From assembly GCA_904063045.1 (NCBI GenBank), contig CAJFCJ010000021.1, forward strand, positions 806,001 to 870,000: a DNA stretch of 64,000 nucleotides. Reading direction: 5' to 3'. A program made the position numbers and the translations under genes. The notes beneath the pieces were generated by a model. That model ran no database searches, had not been told where the DNA came from, and saw nothing but the letters and a program-made list of their open reading frames with translations. Source of the stretch: Dimorphilus gyrociliatus. Its lineage: Eukaryota > Annelida > Polychaeta > Dinophilidae. Shown here one piece after another: positions 36,201 to 50,142 of the stretch (positions are counted from its first letter, which is position 1; each line of letters starts with the position of its first letter).

Positions 36201-37722
36201 TGACAATAGATATAAAAATAAAGTCACTAACTCGTCGGCCTGTTTGTCGGGCCTAATTACAAACGCTATCCTTTATCAATATACGGGTTTTTTTCTCCCT
36301 TGTTTCCTTTTTGTTGCAATCAACTCCACAAGACAAGAGTCTTTGGATAGGAAAGACAAAAAAAACACACATAAATTGTTTGTAATGCGTTAAATTGGCT
36401 ATAATGCCGTGTGTTTTATACCTGCAGTGATAAACTTATTAAAATATATTTATATATAAAAATTGGCGGTCATCTCTTAAATTGTCAAACTATCTTCTTG
36501 TATTCTTTTTCTTTTGTATGTCTAACTCTCTTTAGCTTGTCAAAATCTAAGCGAAAAATATGCAAAACTAAAAGTAATGGGCTTGCATAGGTGTATAATA
36601 TTCCAGTACGCTAATGATATATATTAAATACAACATGGGTTAAAAGCAGTATATTCTATTTGCATATTTCTACACTGAATATACTAAACTGCAAAATCCT
36701 ATTTGTTTGCTTGTTTATTCTTTTGACAGAATAGCTGAACAAAACTCTTGCGGTAGTAGAGGTGATTGGCGGCGATTTAATACAATTAAAACGTCTCATT
36801 TTATTTTAAGAGTTGCTGCTTGTTTGCCTACTGTTTGGCGTATACTCTGGAGTAAAGAAGAGAGCAAAATCCTATAAAACGGCGACGACAATGGGAGAGG
36901 ATGAGAGATTAGAGGCAACGATAGATTATTGGGATAAAAAGTGATAAAAATGATTATTACTTAAGAAAATTAAAGGCTAAATGAGAAGAATTCTATTTTT
37001 CCTCTAGTTTGAATCTTCACCCAAATGCCAACTTGTGGAGCATGTTGAAGACTCTTCAAAAATTCACTTAACATTAACAGGTTTTTAGTTCTTTTCTTAA
37101 TTGCAAATGAAAATATACGACTGCAAAATATACAGTATATACTGTATAGAACCTGTCCTACTATTATCTACTATATAATAGACTCTAAACTCTCCTTTGG
37201 ATAGTATATTCACTCATTATAAAATGAGAAGTAATTACAGTCTTCTCAACAATAAACAATGTGTTATTTCACCTTAAATATTCAACTAAACTGTATAAAC
37301 ATACAATACATTGAATATTCATATAAATAAAAAACTCTGTAATATATATATATATATATATTTATATACATAGTATATTGTTTATAAATGACAAACTACG
37401 ACTCTATTTACAGTATATATAAATACAAGTCTACTGTATAGGGTTTATTACTTTATATTAAATGCAATATATTTCTTTCGAAGACTATTTAATGATAACT
37501 TTCGAAAATCCAACTAAGCGTTTTGACCTGTTTGTAAAGAGCATGTAGACTTAAAAGAGGGTATAGCAAGCTAATGTCATTCACACGCTCCGGGAATTAT
37601 GAAAGTGTACAAAATTTCCAAAAGCATCTGCCCGTTTATCAATGTTAGAGACCAACTTTATTCCTACCTAAGCCTACTTTTATAGTTATATATCTATTAA
37701 ATATATACTCTGAACTGAAAGA

Positions 37723-37744
37723 GAGACATATATATATATATGCA

Positions 37745-37790
<46 letters not shown>
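37723..37790. repeat. (TA)n microsatellite with TATACAGTATA ends
   Basis: Two TA runs separated by TGCAGA, closing in a TATACAGTATA element. Confidence 0.85.
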
Positions 37791-37792
<2 letters not shown>

Positions 37793-40019
37793 TATATATA
37801 TTAGATATACTGCATATACAAGTACGTACGTTCTAAATTAAAATACAATGAGAATTATGATTTCTAAACGGCTTTGTTATTTTTTAGTTTTACGCATCTG
37901 TTAAATATTGTTTGTCATTTACAAAACCATACCTAGTAAGTCGATGTGCAATCCATCATTCGAATCCAAATATCGATCGATCTGGTGGGAGATAAAAAAA
38001 ATAATTAGCCTGACGTTCCTTTTTCTTTTTCTTCTTTTGCTTTTTCAAGAACGAAAAACTATATGAGGAGTAAAGTGGTACAAACAGACGTGACAAAAGC
38101 CTTTAAACACAATCGTCTAATAAGCCGAATCGCACAATTCCATTCCGCTTCTTGCTAGTTTGTCAAGCTCTCGCTGACAAGCTGTACCTGAACGGCGCAA
38201 AGTATCCTGCTTTTGTAGGGGGCGGAACACCCTAGACGTTATAGATGGCGTTTGTAACTGCTTTATTCTCAACAGTTTAGTATTAATCTATGAACGGAGA
38301 TAATGGTTCTTTTTTTTTCTACTATTTTACTTTCCTTTTTATAGTTTGTCGCTTTTTTTTTCAGTAGGTTATAGGCAAGTCACACACAAAAAAATCACTT
38401 GTTTTAGACGTTTTAGACGCTCTAGTGAATTTCAAGTTCATCAACAACTATGCATAGATAGTCCATTAAAAAATGAGTGACCCTTAAATGAACAAAAATA
38501 GATATTTGGTCCCGGAATGTTAAAGATCAGCTTAGTGGAAAAGATAATAAGTTAACCTAACGTCATACTTCATTACTAGTACTTTTTTTTTTTCCAGTGC
38601 CTTTTATTTTTTTACTTTCTCTTCCGCCTTTCTACTCGACGATTAACATTGAGAATGAAATCGTTTTCATTTAACAGAAAGAACAGCTTAAAAATTTCAA
38701 AAAGAAATCCGCTTTTAAAGATTAAAAAGGAAGAGGTAAAAGAAAAGGTTAAGGCAGAAGAAAGGGATAGATAGTACTACTCTGTAGAGACGTATAGGTG
38801 GGGAATAGAAATTATAGACGTGAAATAATGAAAGAGTCATTAAATGAAATAGATCGGAGAGTAAGAAAGAGATTGGGAAATAGTAAAAGAAATATAGATG
38901 GTGAAATAGAGAGTATTATTCATTCTCATCTATATATAAATATATACTGTATATATAATATATAGATAAATTGAAAGATAAAAAGAAATCTAATTTCAGG
39001 TTGCACAATTGTAATTAAATAGACCTAGGCAGCCCAAGGACAATAACGAGCAAAATTGTAATTTCGTCTTTAAGGTCTACTAGGAGGAGAAAAATTTGCA
39101 ATCTATCTCCTATAGCCTTTCATCTGTATGGTTTGAATTAGAAGAGGAATTTTCTTTGAATAAAACTGGAAATGGTGCAAGTAGACAAAAGAAATACCGT
39201 ACAATCTCCAGATGATTGTTGAGGTATTTTATTAGTGCTATTAGTGCTTTGCATTATTAGAATTTTTCGCGATACTATTATCGTATTAATCCTGATTTTT
39301 GAAGAGAGAAACGGCAGATAACTCTTTCTTATGGAATCAACGTAAAGCCTACACTGATTAGAACATCAACTAATTGCTTTCTCATTCTAATTTCTTCTAT
39401 TTTGCTTATATTCTGGATTTGTTCAATTCTCATATCGTTTTCTTTTTCTTTTGTTGGAAAAAGTAATTAGACCCTGGTCAATCAGTACTATATAATAAAT
39501 AGTCCATTGGGAGAGTTGTCTTAAAAGGCCTAAATTATCTTTTATGTCGCTTCCTTTTACATTAAGGGGGGTGGGATGGGAGGATTGAATAAGGTAAGCG
39601 AAACATTTACATCTTGTAAAAACTTTTATGAAATTATCTCTATAGTTGAAAAATTAGTAGAAAAAGGTTAATTAAAGGAATCGTTTGAGAGAGAGAGAGA
39701 GAGAGAGGCAAAGACAGAGAGAGAGAGAAAGAAAGAGAGAGAAGAAAAGTATTTATATATATATATATAAACATAAAAAAAAATTTAAGGATGAGTTTCT
39801 AACCGAGCGAAAAACAGCCTAATTGCTACTTTCCAGTCACGCCAGTCGATGTAAACAAAGTTATCCCGCCACCTTTTTACCACCATTTTTTATCGACCGA
39901 ATAATTACGGGAATCGCTCGAAAATTAGAGTAAAAAGGATAAAGTTTTTCCAGCTTTGATCTACATTTTGTACTGTCGTTCGCCATGTCAGAATGGTGAA
40001 ATGGAGGAGAATAGGAAAC

Positions 40020-40021
<2 letters not shown>

Positions 40022-40074
<53 letters not shown>
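40022..40074. repeat. (GA)n microsatellite
   Basis: About 25 GA units with one GAAA interruption. The 67-codon serine-leucine frame on the minus strand is its translation. Confidence 0.9.
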
Positions 40075-40075
<1 letters not shown>

Positions 40076-41539
40076 TTTGAATATAATGTATAAAAGATGA
40101 ATATACAAAATTATTTAAGTTTCTAGGTTTTTATTGAGTTAATTTATAAATAAATAATAAAATTTATTTAAAGATATCTTTATTGCTTTTTATTTACAAT
40201 TTCCTAAGGAAAAATTCCGCAAAGCTGACGCTTTAAATCAATAGATGGGGAAATATTGTAGAGAAAAGAAAATAGCTGTACAGATATAGACTAAACATAC
40301 ATAAATCAAACGGGAGAATGCTTAAGGAGAAGGATAGAAAGTTGGGTGTTTTCTTCTTTGAAATCTTATCGTTAAAATTATCTTTTCCTTCTTTATTAAA
40401 ATATTTAGTAAAATCGGTCCTTTTTGATATAATATACGAAAACTATCTATTGGGTGAAGGCCACCTTTAACACCAAATTGACCTTCTACGGTGCATATTA
40501 GGCACACTCGTGGGAGATTGCCCAAGAAAAGGTTCGTTACAACCTTGAAAATTAACGATAAACGTGATGATAAGAGACTAAATCGTGTTAAGAAACTTAT
40601 TATTTTATTTTTCTTTTTTAGCCTCTCCCGAATCCACTATATCTTCTACCCAAGCTATTCCCTTCCCTCATTACTCTCTTTTTTCTTGTCTTGTACCTTT
40701 TCCTTCCCCTTCTCTTTCCTCTTTCTCTCCCTCTTTGCCTATGTCTCTCTCTCTCTTTCTGTCCGCTCTACTTTGTAATAAAAATAACTGGGGAGTAGAC
40801 TTAAATTATTAAAAGGGGAAATTTTTCTCCTTTGTTTTTTTAAACCATGACAAAAAAAGGTTTTGTCAGGTTTTTCGGTGCCTTATTTCTATCAATTGAC
40901 TGACAGAATTGTACAAAAACAATCGGCTTAAAGAGGGGTCTATAAAAGACAAACAAATGGAAAGAGAAAGAATAATGGGCATACGAAATGGTTACCATTC
41001 AACTTTAAACCTATTTATCTTAGAAAATGTGACAATAAAAGAAAGGGTTTAAAAAGAATAAATGGTAAAGAGTAGAGGAGATAGCGAAGCTATATGAAAG
41101 AGAGGTATGAGCAGGCGGAGTGGGAGAAAAAGTGAGAAGGGAACAGAAAAAAACAAGCAGAGGAGAAGGAGGAAGGAGGAGGAGGAGAAAGAAAAATATC
41201 ATTACCATTAAGTAGAACAAAATGAAATATAAAACATCTTAGAATAAACCGATTAGAAAGAGAAGGTTGAGGAGATGGAGAAAACAACAGTCTTAATTCT
41301 ATCCAACTCAGGCTGAGGTTAAACAGTAAAACTATTTTGAAAATGTTTTTCAAGACCCACGAAGGAATATAAGCCCTAAAGGTTTATTGAAATTGACTAG
41401 CTGGTCCAAGGAGATTTAAACGTAGAATAGAGAAAAAAGATAATAAAAAAAATTCCTTAGCAGATTTGCAGCTTTTCAATAATGGTTAGTAATAAGAGGA
41501 AGGGTAAAAAGTAAAAGGGAAATATGACAAGGTCGAGCT

Positions 41540-41860
41540 AGGAAACGTTATCGACAGACGCCATATAGGAAGGTCTTCTAAATCGTTTCCAAACAGGCTA
41601 AGTCGTGCCGACGAATGCTCAGACACGATAAGCGAGTCGGACAATGCTATTGCTAGACTGAATTAGATTAACGAACGTAATTAGTAGGCGAAAAGCTTTA
41701 AAGGCAGTCGTTAATATTCCAGCTTTGTAAATAGTATATCGGATTAGTTATAGAGTAGGCTACGTTGAGATCGGCACTGCAACAACTGCTAGTCGGACTA
41801 ATTATATTGATCTACGAAATTTTCGCCCAGTTCGCACTGTTTATAGAATAGAATTAAATC
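41540..41860. other. GC-elevated, repeat-poor island
   Basis: About 40% G+C against roughly 28% around it, no simple repeat, many CpG, and homeodomain-type cores (GAATTAGATTA, GTAATTAG). No long open frame on either strand. Candidate enhancer; the function is inference. Confidence 0.35.
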
Positions 41861-42230
41861 ATTTTTGCAATCTATCTTACCAGTTTTGAGAGTGTTGCCT
41901 ATTCTCTCTCTCTCTCTCTCTCTTTCACACACACTTGTTTTGTTAATTCCTCCTTCCCTCACTCACTCACTCTCTCTCTCTCTCTCTCCCTCGTTTCACC
42001 TCTTTCTCTCAGTCTGCTCCCTTTTCCTGCACCCTTGTTAGTAGATTCATGGAATTTTAATTAAATTCCAAATTTACCTCGTAAAATAAAAAAAGAAATA
42101 ATTTTGTCAATTCGAAGAAATGACAAAAAATAATCTGAAAAAAAAATTGCATACTAAAATGCTCACAATTTCATCACTCATTCTCTCTTCATTCTCTTCT
42201 TTGTCTTGTAGACATCGAGCATAATCAGCA

Positions 42231-42235
<5 letters not shown>

Positions 42236-42270
<35 letters not shown>
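42236..42270. repeat. (TA)n microsatellite
   Basis: About seventeen TA units followed directly by ACAGTATATATG. Confidence 0.85.
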
Positions 42271-42274
<4 letters not shown>

Positions 42275-42907
42275 TATATATGTATATATAATATATAGCT
42301 TGAACGATAAAAATTCCAGTTAATACATCTAATCGATGGGAAAAAACTACTATTGAATGGTTTTTGAACGATTTCAATACTTTTTTTTTTATTTTTATCA
42401 TAAAATAGAAAAAGCAAGTTACATTCTTCTACATTTTTAATTCAATTTATTCATCAATTATGAATAATAAAATTAATCAATAAATAAAACGGTTAAAGGA
42501 GGAGTGGGCGGAGGAAAAAGGAGAAACGCGCTTGCTATTTCTTTCTCTCTTTCCATTTTGAAGAGCAAAAAAAGGGGGAATTAAATCAACTTTTACCAAC
42601 AATTGTAAGAGAATATCGCGAATATCATAGTCTTAAATTATGAGCCTAAATATTCTACGTCACCCAAATAGAACCCAATACTAAAAAGTATTTACCCTAT
42701 CTACGTTTTTTGCACTTTTTCATTATGACTACTTTTTTTTTCTCTTTGAGAAAAATAAGTAAAATTATTAAAAAGAAAATTAGAAACTTTTTTTTTACTA
42801 TGGAAGAATAAAAGAAAAAAAAAATATTGTCATTAATTATCGCTATTCCTTTTACATCTGTTCTTTATCAATCTCCACAGAATGGGTGGTGTATATAGGT
42901 CAACTTT

Positions 42908-42952
42908 TCCTCCTCCTCCTCCTCCTCCTCCTCCTCCTCTCCTCTCCTCTCT
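42908..42952. repeat. (CCT)n to (CCTCT)n repeat
   Basis: About ten CCT units passing into CCTCT pentamers. Trinucleotide runs of the same unit occur at 28955-28981 and 45673-45690. Confidence 0.85.
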
Positions 42953-43830
42953 TCCTTAATGGTTTAATAAATATGTTATCATGGAGAATTATATAGATTG
43001 ATATTCAACGGAATGATGAATAAATCATTGGCAAAGTACCATTTTTAATAATCATTTTTTTTATTTATATTTATAGTTTTTTTTTCATTCTTTATGAAAA
43101 AGAATGAAAAAATAATTAAAAAGTAAAATATTTATTGTTAAAATAACAAATAATAACTTTTGTTTTATTCCTTTTTTCCCCTATTTTTTAACTGCAAAAT
43201 AACTATGTCAGGAATCTGAATTATCCACTTTTTCATTATCGATATTACAATTATAAGATTCCGGATAACCTCATTTAACCACACGGCACTTATTTGTCAA
43301 ATAAAGCGTTACGATCAAGACCCTAAGTACGTGATAAGAATGACCAGATATTACCACCAGACGGAGCTTGTATAAAGTATTTTTGAAGATGAGAAATGAA
43401 ATATTTAAAGAGAAGAATGAATGATAGTTAAGATTTCTCTCTCTCTCCTTCACCTCCTCTCTCTCTCTCTATAGATAACTTTCCTAGGAATTTTTCTATT
43501 AATACTTTCACCTAAAAAAACTACTCGAATCCGTAAAGCACTTTGGTGAAAAATATTTCTAGTAGAAGGGATGAGTTAACTGAGGTCTGGATAGTTCTTC
43601 TCCATCCATTTATGAATACAACTGACCCTCCAATTTTCCCATCTATGCAATACCATACATTTTATAGGGTATAGATACAAATCTCTTCTTAATAGGTCTA
43701 ACAGACATTTATATTGTATACTCAGAGTATAATAACAATTGTAACATTGAAGAATTATCATAAATCTTGTAAATATCCTATAGGCAATATAAATTGCATA
43801 ATGTACCGAAAGAAGAAGAAGACTAAAGGG

Positions 43831-43876
<46 letters not shown>

Positions 43877-44559
43877 TCTCTAGGATGTTAACCCGTCCAC
43901 AGAAAAATGAATTAACTGAATTTTTTTCAAATATTGCCGTCTCTCTATCCCTTGTTTTTTCTTTCTATTCAAAAAATGACTAACGGTTTAAAAGCTTATC
44001 TTTGTCTTTTCATCTAATAAAATATATTAATCCAATAAACCTATAAAGTTTATGCGTAAAACTAGGCATATAATAAAACGCCAAGTACAGTTTTATTGGC
44101 TTTGAATTAGTTGGCAAATATGTTTAAAATGAAAAAAATAGACTTTTATTCAGAATGAGAGAATGTTACAAACTCTTGATTGATTTTCTGATTATAGTAT
44201 AAAAGAATAAGAAGAATGTTACTATTATTAAAAAAACCCACTCGAAATGAACATTATTCTTTAATATTATGTTCCTTTAGTTATTCAAGTATCGTTTATT
44301 GAACAGTGGTGATACTTTTCAATTTCTCAGTAATAAATAGAAAACTATAAATATACAATTTGTTTTTTATCCTTACTTTGAAAATATTTTGTTGCAGTTG
44401 GTTTTTGTTCTATTGCTGCTGCTGCCACTGTATATCTAATAAGCTTTATCCATTGTTACATTTTCGTATCATTCAAGAAATTTGTATACAATTATTTCGC
44501 GAATGAACGAAATATAAGACCCTAACTTGTCGCATCATATATAAACTGTGTGTATGTAT

Positions 44560-44870
44560 ACAGGTGTCGGAGTGATACTAATTGCCTACTTGGCCACCTG
44601 ATGAGGCACGTCATCGTCAGACGAGGAAGGCAAAGTGAAAGAAATTGACCCTTAATTGACTATTGACTGTGTGAGAAAAAAAAGCCTAATGAAGGTAGTG
44701 TATAAAACTGCTATATGCAGCTTTGCATATTTTTTATTAGACAAAAGGTGAGCAGGAAATTTACAAGCGGACGTTCTATTGAAAAAACAAGACCGAATCG
44801 GCTATAGGCGTTAATAAGGTGGCGATTCGATTAGGCTCCCGCCACTACGCCATGTTTTATAGGGCTGTCC
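44560..44870. other. GC-elevated, repeat-poor island
   Basis: This stretch contains CACCTG E-box and GGCACGTCATCGTCAG, plus several CpG in GGTGGCGATTCGATTAGG. No simple repeat and no supported exon. It resembles the islands at 41540 and 57990. Confidence 0.3.
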
Positions 44871-47800
44871 GTAGATGTATTGCCATTTTCAATGAAATTT
44901 ATTTTCCTACCTAGAGATATTATCCCCTTCAATCTCTCCCTCCCTCCCTCCCTCTCTCTCGATATAATTATGATTAAGATAAGATATTTTGCAGTGAAAA
45001 AAAATTTCATTATGGTAAAAATTCTAACAGTAAAATCTTCAAATTACAAGCAAAAATTTGTTTATCCTTTAACTAGGTTTGATAAAAAAAAAGAAAAAAA
45101 CTACTTGTATAAAAAATAAAGAAAAAGAAATTAACCAGAATCTAGTCGAACGATTTTTAAAGAGTTCTCCAGGGCCTTGTAGTTAGGGTTGTATGGAGAC
45201 AGGTTAGATCTCGGTCACCAATTAAATATTGAAACAGTATCTCTAGTTCAAGAAAAAATGTTTGTTTCCTTTTTTCCTGTCTTTTGAAGTTTATCGATTA
45301 AACACGTATATATATATATATATATATATATTGTATTTATGTACAGTATATACTGTATATATATATATACATATATATTATTTGATTTTACATTAATTTG
45401 ATTAATTACCTAATAGAGGTCCATCAAAGAGGGAATACGGGTTTAATAGTTATGTTATTGATTATTGAATCTTTCGATGATTGTAGAATTGCACACATGT
45501 ACACTCAAGTACATATACTAAAAGGAATTTAGAATGTTTAAGTATTTCTAATATCTTTTTTTAGAATAAGTTTCAAACTTTTCATTTTGTATGAATTTAA
45601 AAAATGGATTAATAAGAATATTTTCTATTAGTAAAAATCTCTCTCTCTCTCTTCTCCCTCCTATCCTCCTTCTCCTCCTCCTCCTCCTCCTTTTCCTAAT
45701 GAATTTTGCAACACAATAAATAGAGAACAGTACATTGCTTACGATTTTCACTTTCTAGGAAAGATGTAATTGATATAGGAATATTTTATTTCTTGAAAAA
45801 TTTAGTTAATTCTGTCCGTTACAAATGAAATTTTTCAAGATTGTTTGAACTCTATGTAAATTCATTGATTGTTTGTCAAATTTATGACCTACAGATGGAT
45901 AGAGACTAAACGCAGATGCTCTTAATAGAGAAAATATACAGGATTTTACTGATAATAGAAATTCTTCGATGATACCGTTCAGTTATCAGCTATTTATACT
46001 ATATATATATATACTGTAGATATTTGAATATACGTAGTATATGTATATTTATTTACTTTATTTATGTCAATCAATTAGTTGCTCCTCTTTTCTTCTCTTT
46101 TTACTTTTCTCATAAATATTGTTCTTTTTTTCTTTATTATAAAAAATTCATTATTTAAATATCTTCTTCTTCTTCTTCTTCTTTCTCTTCTTTTTCTTAG
46201 TTTATTTATTCTGATTGGCCAATAATTAACAATTAATTAGCAAAACAGCTTTATTAGATATACAGTTGATCAAATAAGCCAAGTATACCCATTTCTTGTA
46301 AATAGGTTCATTAGAACGCCTTGAAACAAAGTTGTTGATTGACATTAGTATTTGAAATAGTGGCACTTCCTCCCATTCCCTTTTCAATATCTATATTTTA
46401 AGAATTTCTCTTTCTTTTAGTTTCAATATCTCTTGATTTATATATAGAAAGTCGCATACAGTAAGTATATAGGCCAATGTTACCCTACGATGCTGGTATA
46501 AACAGTACGTACTGTATATATTATAGTCAATAGACAGTAAACTACTGTCTATTTTCTGTTTGTTTATCTATACATATATATAGATATGAAACATTCGAAA
46601 TAGTTTAGTTTACCTCTCTTTGAACTGTTAATACAAAAGGTAAATCGACAAGTTTGGCCATTATTTAAAACTCTCTAAAAGAGAACTATTAGTCGTGTAG
46701 TATAATTATAGAAAAGTATACGTTTATAATATATTAAATGCTCAATTTTACCTTGTATGGATTGCGGATTAAGGATATTTATCTAGAATATCTTAAAGGA
46801 TTTCTTTTCTGAGAAATGAACATTTAAAAACTTTAGCCTATAATGATGGATTGAACAATTTAAAATACATAATTAAAAGCTGTTTTTAAATTATACTCAT
46901 TGAACGGTTTGGAAAAGAAAAAAGCGACAACAAATATACTGTGTACGCAGAAGAATTTAGATAGAGGAAAGGGGGCTGAGAGCGAAGTGACGAAAGAGAC
47001 GGAGAAAGAGAGAGGGACACAACAGAGTAAAAGAGTGAAGATGGGAGATCCCATTAACTTAATTATGTAAATGACAGCTTTAGCCCCTTAATATTCCGAA
47101 GGCTTCCTCTTCAATTTCGTATCAAGGATCTTATTATATGAGTCTGAACCACGAGGGAACCATAATTGTAAATTCTTTAACATGGTATGTTATTCTCCCA
47201 CTTTGGTTCAACAAGTTATCTAATAGATTCAAATGAAGCGTTAGCGGTTTGTGTTTTCTTTACTCCATGTGCTTGTTATTTGTAATTACTTCAAGAGGTT
47301 CTCTTTAAGAAATTATACTTTCATAGAAGATTCACAAACGTCAACCATAAGAAAACTTTGATTGTTCTTAATGATTATTGTTCTTCCTCTCTCTTTCCCT
47401 AGTTTACCATTTACATTGAAGTGGTTAAATAGGAAACTTTTATACAATCCTCATTAGAATCTTTTCACTAATAATCATCCAAACAACAAAGCGTTACTTC
47501 AGTTTAAAATGGTACTGTAGAGCTTGTTAACTTACTAGTACTTTATCATCTTAAAATTAAGCTGAAAAGTATTGAATGTTTGCTTCTGGCCTCCGCCCTC
47601 CTTCCCTTCCATTTCTGAGACGCTTATGTAATAATAACGTTTATCACAATAGAATAATTAAATAGTAAAGAAATTTCTTTTTCAGTAATTTTCTTGACTT
47701 AAAATTTCTATTTATGAATAGAAAGTCCTAAAGGTTTTTTTCCCCTTTCCCTTGATCCGCTCTGTCATGTCTCTATCATCTCTCTTCCCTTTTTGTGAAT

Positions 47801-50140
47801 AGTATACATATCTTTGTTACTCTTACTCTTTGTTCTTAATAAATATTACAGATATAATCGTATTTTGATAGCATCTCCATCGTGATATGGTAAAAGAAAG
47901 CAAATTTATCTTACCTTTCCCACCTACAAGTATACCATAATAGTATAGTAGTGGTAAACGACAGCCGTCTATTCTCTTTACTCAAAAGGTAAAAATATCC
48001 AAAAGATATAAAACAGAATAATTTCGAGTATCACTTTTTTTTCAAGCAAAAAAGAAAAAACAGCTGAATCTTCTTGTTGTATAGAAAAAAAGAAGATTTC
48101 TTTTACTCCTTTCCTGATGCTATGTCGTTTTATAGGAAATTATCATCTGCTGGAAGAGAAGTAGAGGAAAAGTGATGAGGAAGAAGAGAGAGGAACAGGA
48201 AGGGAAATGTAGGGGTAGCCAGAGAGTAGGTAGGATGCCCATTCATTAGAAATATTTTCCCCTTACGTTTCATATTGGTTAACGTATGAAGTATGTACAT
48301 ATATATATATATATATATATATACAGTGTATATATATATATATATATATACAGTGTATATATATATATATATATATACAGTATATACAGTTTATACAGTA
48401 GATGCATAAAGTATAAATCTTTATATATTTCTTATTTTTTTTAAAAAAAAACACAGAAAGAAAGACTATTTCCAGTTTAACTAATGAACGCGCTCTATAT
48501 TGTCCTACTTGATTTACGACCGACAGTTTCTCATTCAAGCGAATTTATAATGCCAGATCATGTTCTATAAATTGATTTTTTTTTTAACCTAACCATCTTA
48601 TCCGAGAAGAACTTTGACCTTCTAATTTTTAAATGCCGAGTTCCTAACTCAAATTGTAAGCCTAATAATTGTATTAATGACGTTTTTACCCTTATCGACT
48701 TTATTGAACTGGCTTTATATTCCCAATGCAATTTCCAGTGTATCGTAATTTCAATATACGAAAAGTATAGTTTAAGTGGGAAATACCTTAAAGAAGAAAT
48801 TGTTAGAATCCAATTGAAGTGAACTTCTTAAAGAGAGCAAAATTTGAAACTAAGAAAGAGAGAGAGAGAGAGAGAGAAGGCTGGGGTAAAGAAAGGAAAG
48901 AAAGATATAAATAAAGAGAACGATTTCCAAGTACTGACTTTATACATTTGTGTAAACTATAAATTATATTTAGCTTAAATGGTACTGACAGTTAATAGAA
49001 GGTGAGAATAGGCTTTAAAAACAGAAAACATACTTTGTAAAAGCCTCAAAGTTTTTAACTTGATAAAAGGAATGACCGAATGAGAAAGAAATAGATAGTT
49101 TATAGCAAAACAATAATACAATTACCTAAACACTTGTTAAATGATTTCTACGCTTATTAACTATTAGAAATTTTAGATAGGCTTTTTAAGAAAAGAAAAC
49201 AACTGCAATAATTTTACAACAGCTCTGCAGTTCAACATACTGTACAAGAAATACTTTGGTAGAAGCCAATTGTAAGAGATTAAAATGATAACCGAACTAT
49301 AGTGTATTATCTATTATCTATATGAAACAACACAGGCTTTTTCAATTTTCATTCATTCATTCATTCATTAATCTTTCTTTTTTGAGTTTAATTCAGTCGC
49401 TTAAATCTTTTTTTTTCTATCTGTTAGAATAGTCTGTTCCTCCTCCACCTCCTCCTCTTCTCCATTTATACCAGTACTACTACCACTACTACAACTACTA
49501 CTACTACTATTCTTACTATAACTACTATTTCCAGTGTTAGTCTTATTTTTTATTTATTTTGCAGCATCATCTTTATTGCTGCTCTGTAAAGTCAAAGCTC
49601 GTTTATGATATTTCGAAATAATTAATGAATTTTACGTTTTCGTCTTGCTTAATACGCTATTTTCGTATTAAAATAGTCCGTAATGAAAAAGTTAACATTT
49701 TTCTATATTCGCCTAATAGTTGATTTACAAGATAAGAGTGTTACAGATTGATTAAAAGAGGTTGGGGGAAACTATGAAGGAATAGGAGAGAAGAGTGGGG
49801 CAAAGGGGGACATGACAGAAAAAAAATGTCTCTTAAATAATCATCGACATGTGTAAAGTTTCGTAAAATAAGAAAAAAAAAGAAAAAGAGAGAAAACTAA
49901 GCACGCACGTTTTCGCAACCGATCGAATTAGATTTGATTGACTTAGAAGACGAGAGAATGAGACGGAAGAGAAGAATCGATTGGCATCAAACAACCTACG
50001 CGATTCCTCACTTTACAAAAAGGCCTACAACGTTAATAACTTCTCCGTTCATAGATTTAATTGTTACTTGAAAAAAAATTTGTCTACAAAAACTGAAAAA
50101 GAAAGAAAAAAAAAGGAAAAAAAAACTCCCTTACCTTACA
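44871..50140. other. Non-coding stretch, AT- and repeat-rich
   Basis: Contents are a CCCT run near 44937-44957, TA tracts with TACTGTA at 45308-45365, CTT at 46163-46182, the 27-bp minisatellite at 48300-48395, GA at 48858-48876, and ATTC and ACT runs at 49350-49520. No gene recognised. Confidence 0.5.
48300..48395. repeat. 27-bp minisatellite of TA runs punctuated by CAGTG/CAGTA
   Basis: CAG occurs at 48324, 48351 and 48378, exactly 27 bases apart, each separated by pure TA. The array then ends with two closely spaced TACAG elements. It is a higher-order repeat built from TA plus the window-wide TACAGTATA unit. Confidence 0.85.
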
Positions 50141-50142
50141 CC

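Larger units (their letters stand above)
32392..41539. other. Upstream flank of the dopamine receptor, non-coding
   Basis: No gene recognised. Just upstream of the receptor ATG a good acceptor (actttcattccag, minus strand) suggests a 5' UTR intron. Other items are a 14-bp palindrome at 34370-34383, (TA)n at 33195-33232 and 37723-37790, (GA)n at 39688-39728 and 40022-40074, and a less AT-rich, repeat-free patch around 38100-38290 that includes GGGGGCGG. Open frames at 35616-35855, 40322-40525 and 40491-40812 are homopolymer-rich or unrecognisable. Confidence 0.5.
41861..44559. other. Non-coding stretch with CT, TA and CCT repeats
   Basis: CT runs at 41899-41925 and 41968-41990, TA at 42236-42270 and 43836-43870, CCT at 42908-42952. 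The minus-strand frame 43761..43576 is not repeat-derived but has no recognisable domain or splice context. Confidence 0.5.

Noticed and set aside
37955-37985. TTCGAATCC resembling a tRNA B box
   Set aside because: No matching A box, acceptor stem or cloverleaf could be built around it.
43576-43761. Minus-strand 61-codon frame, not repeat-derived
   Set aside because: Mixed composition (LLRRDLYLYP, HRWENWRVSC) hints at a real peptide, but there is no homologue I recognise and no splice or promoter evidence.
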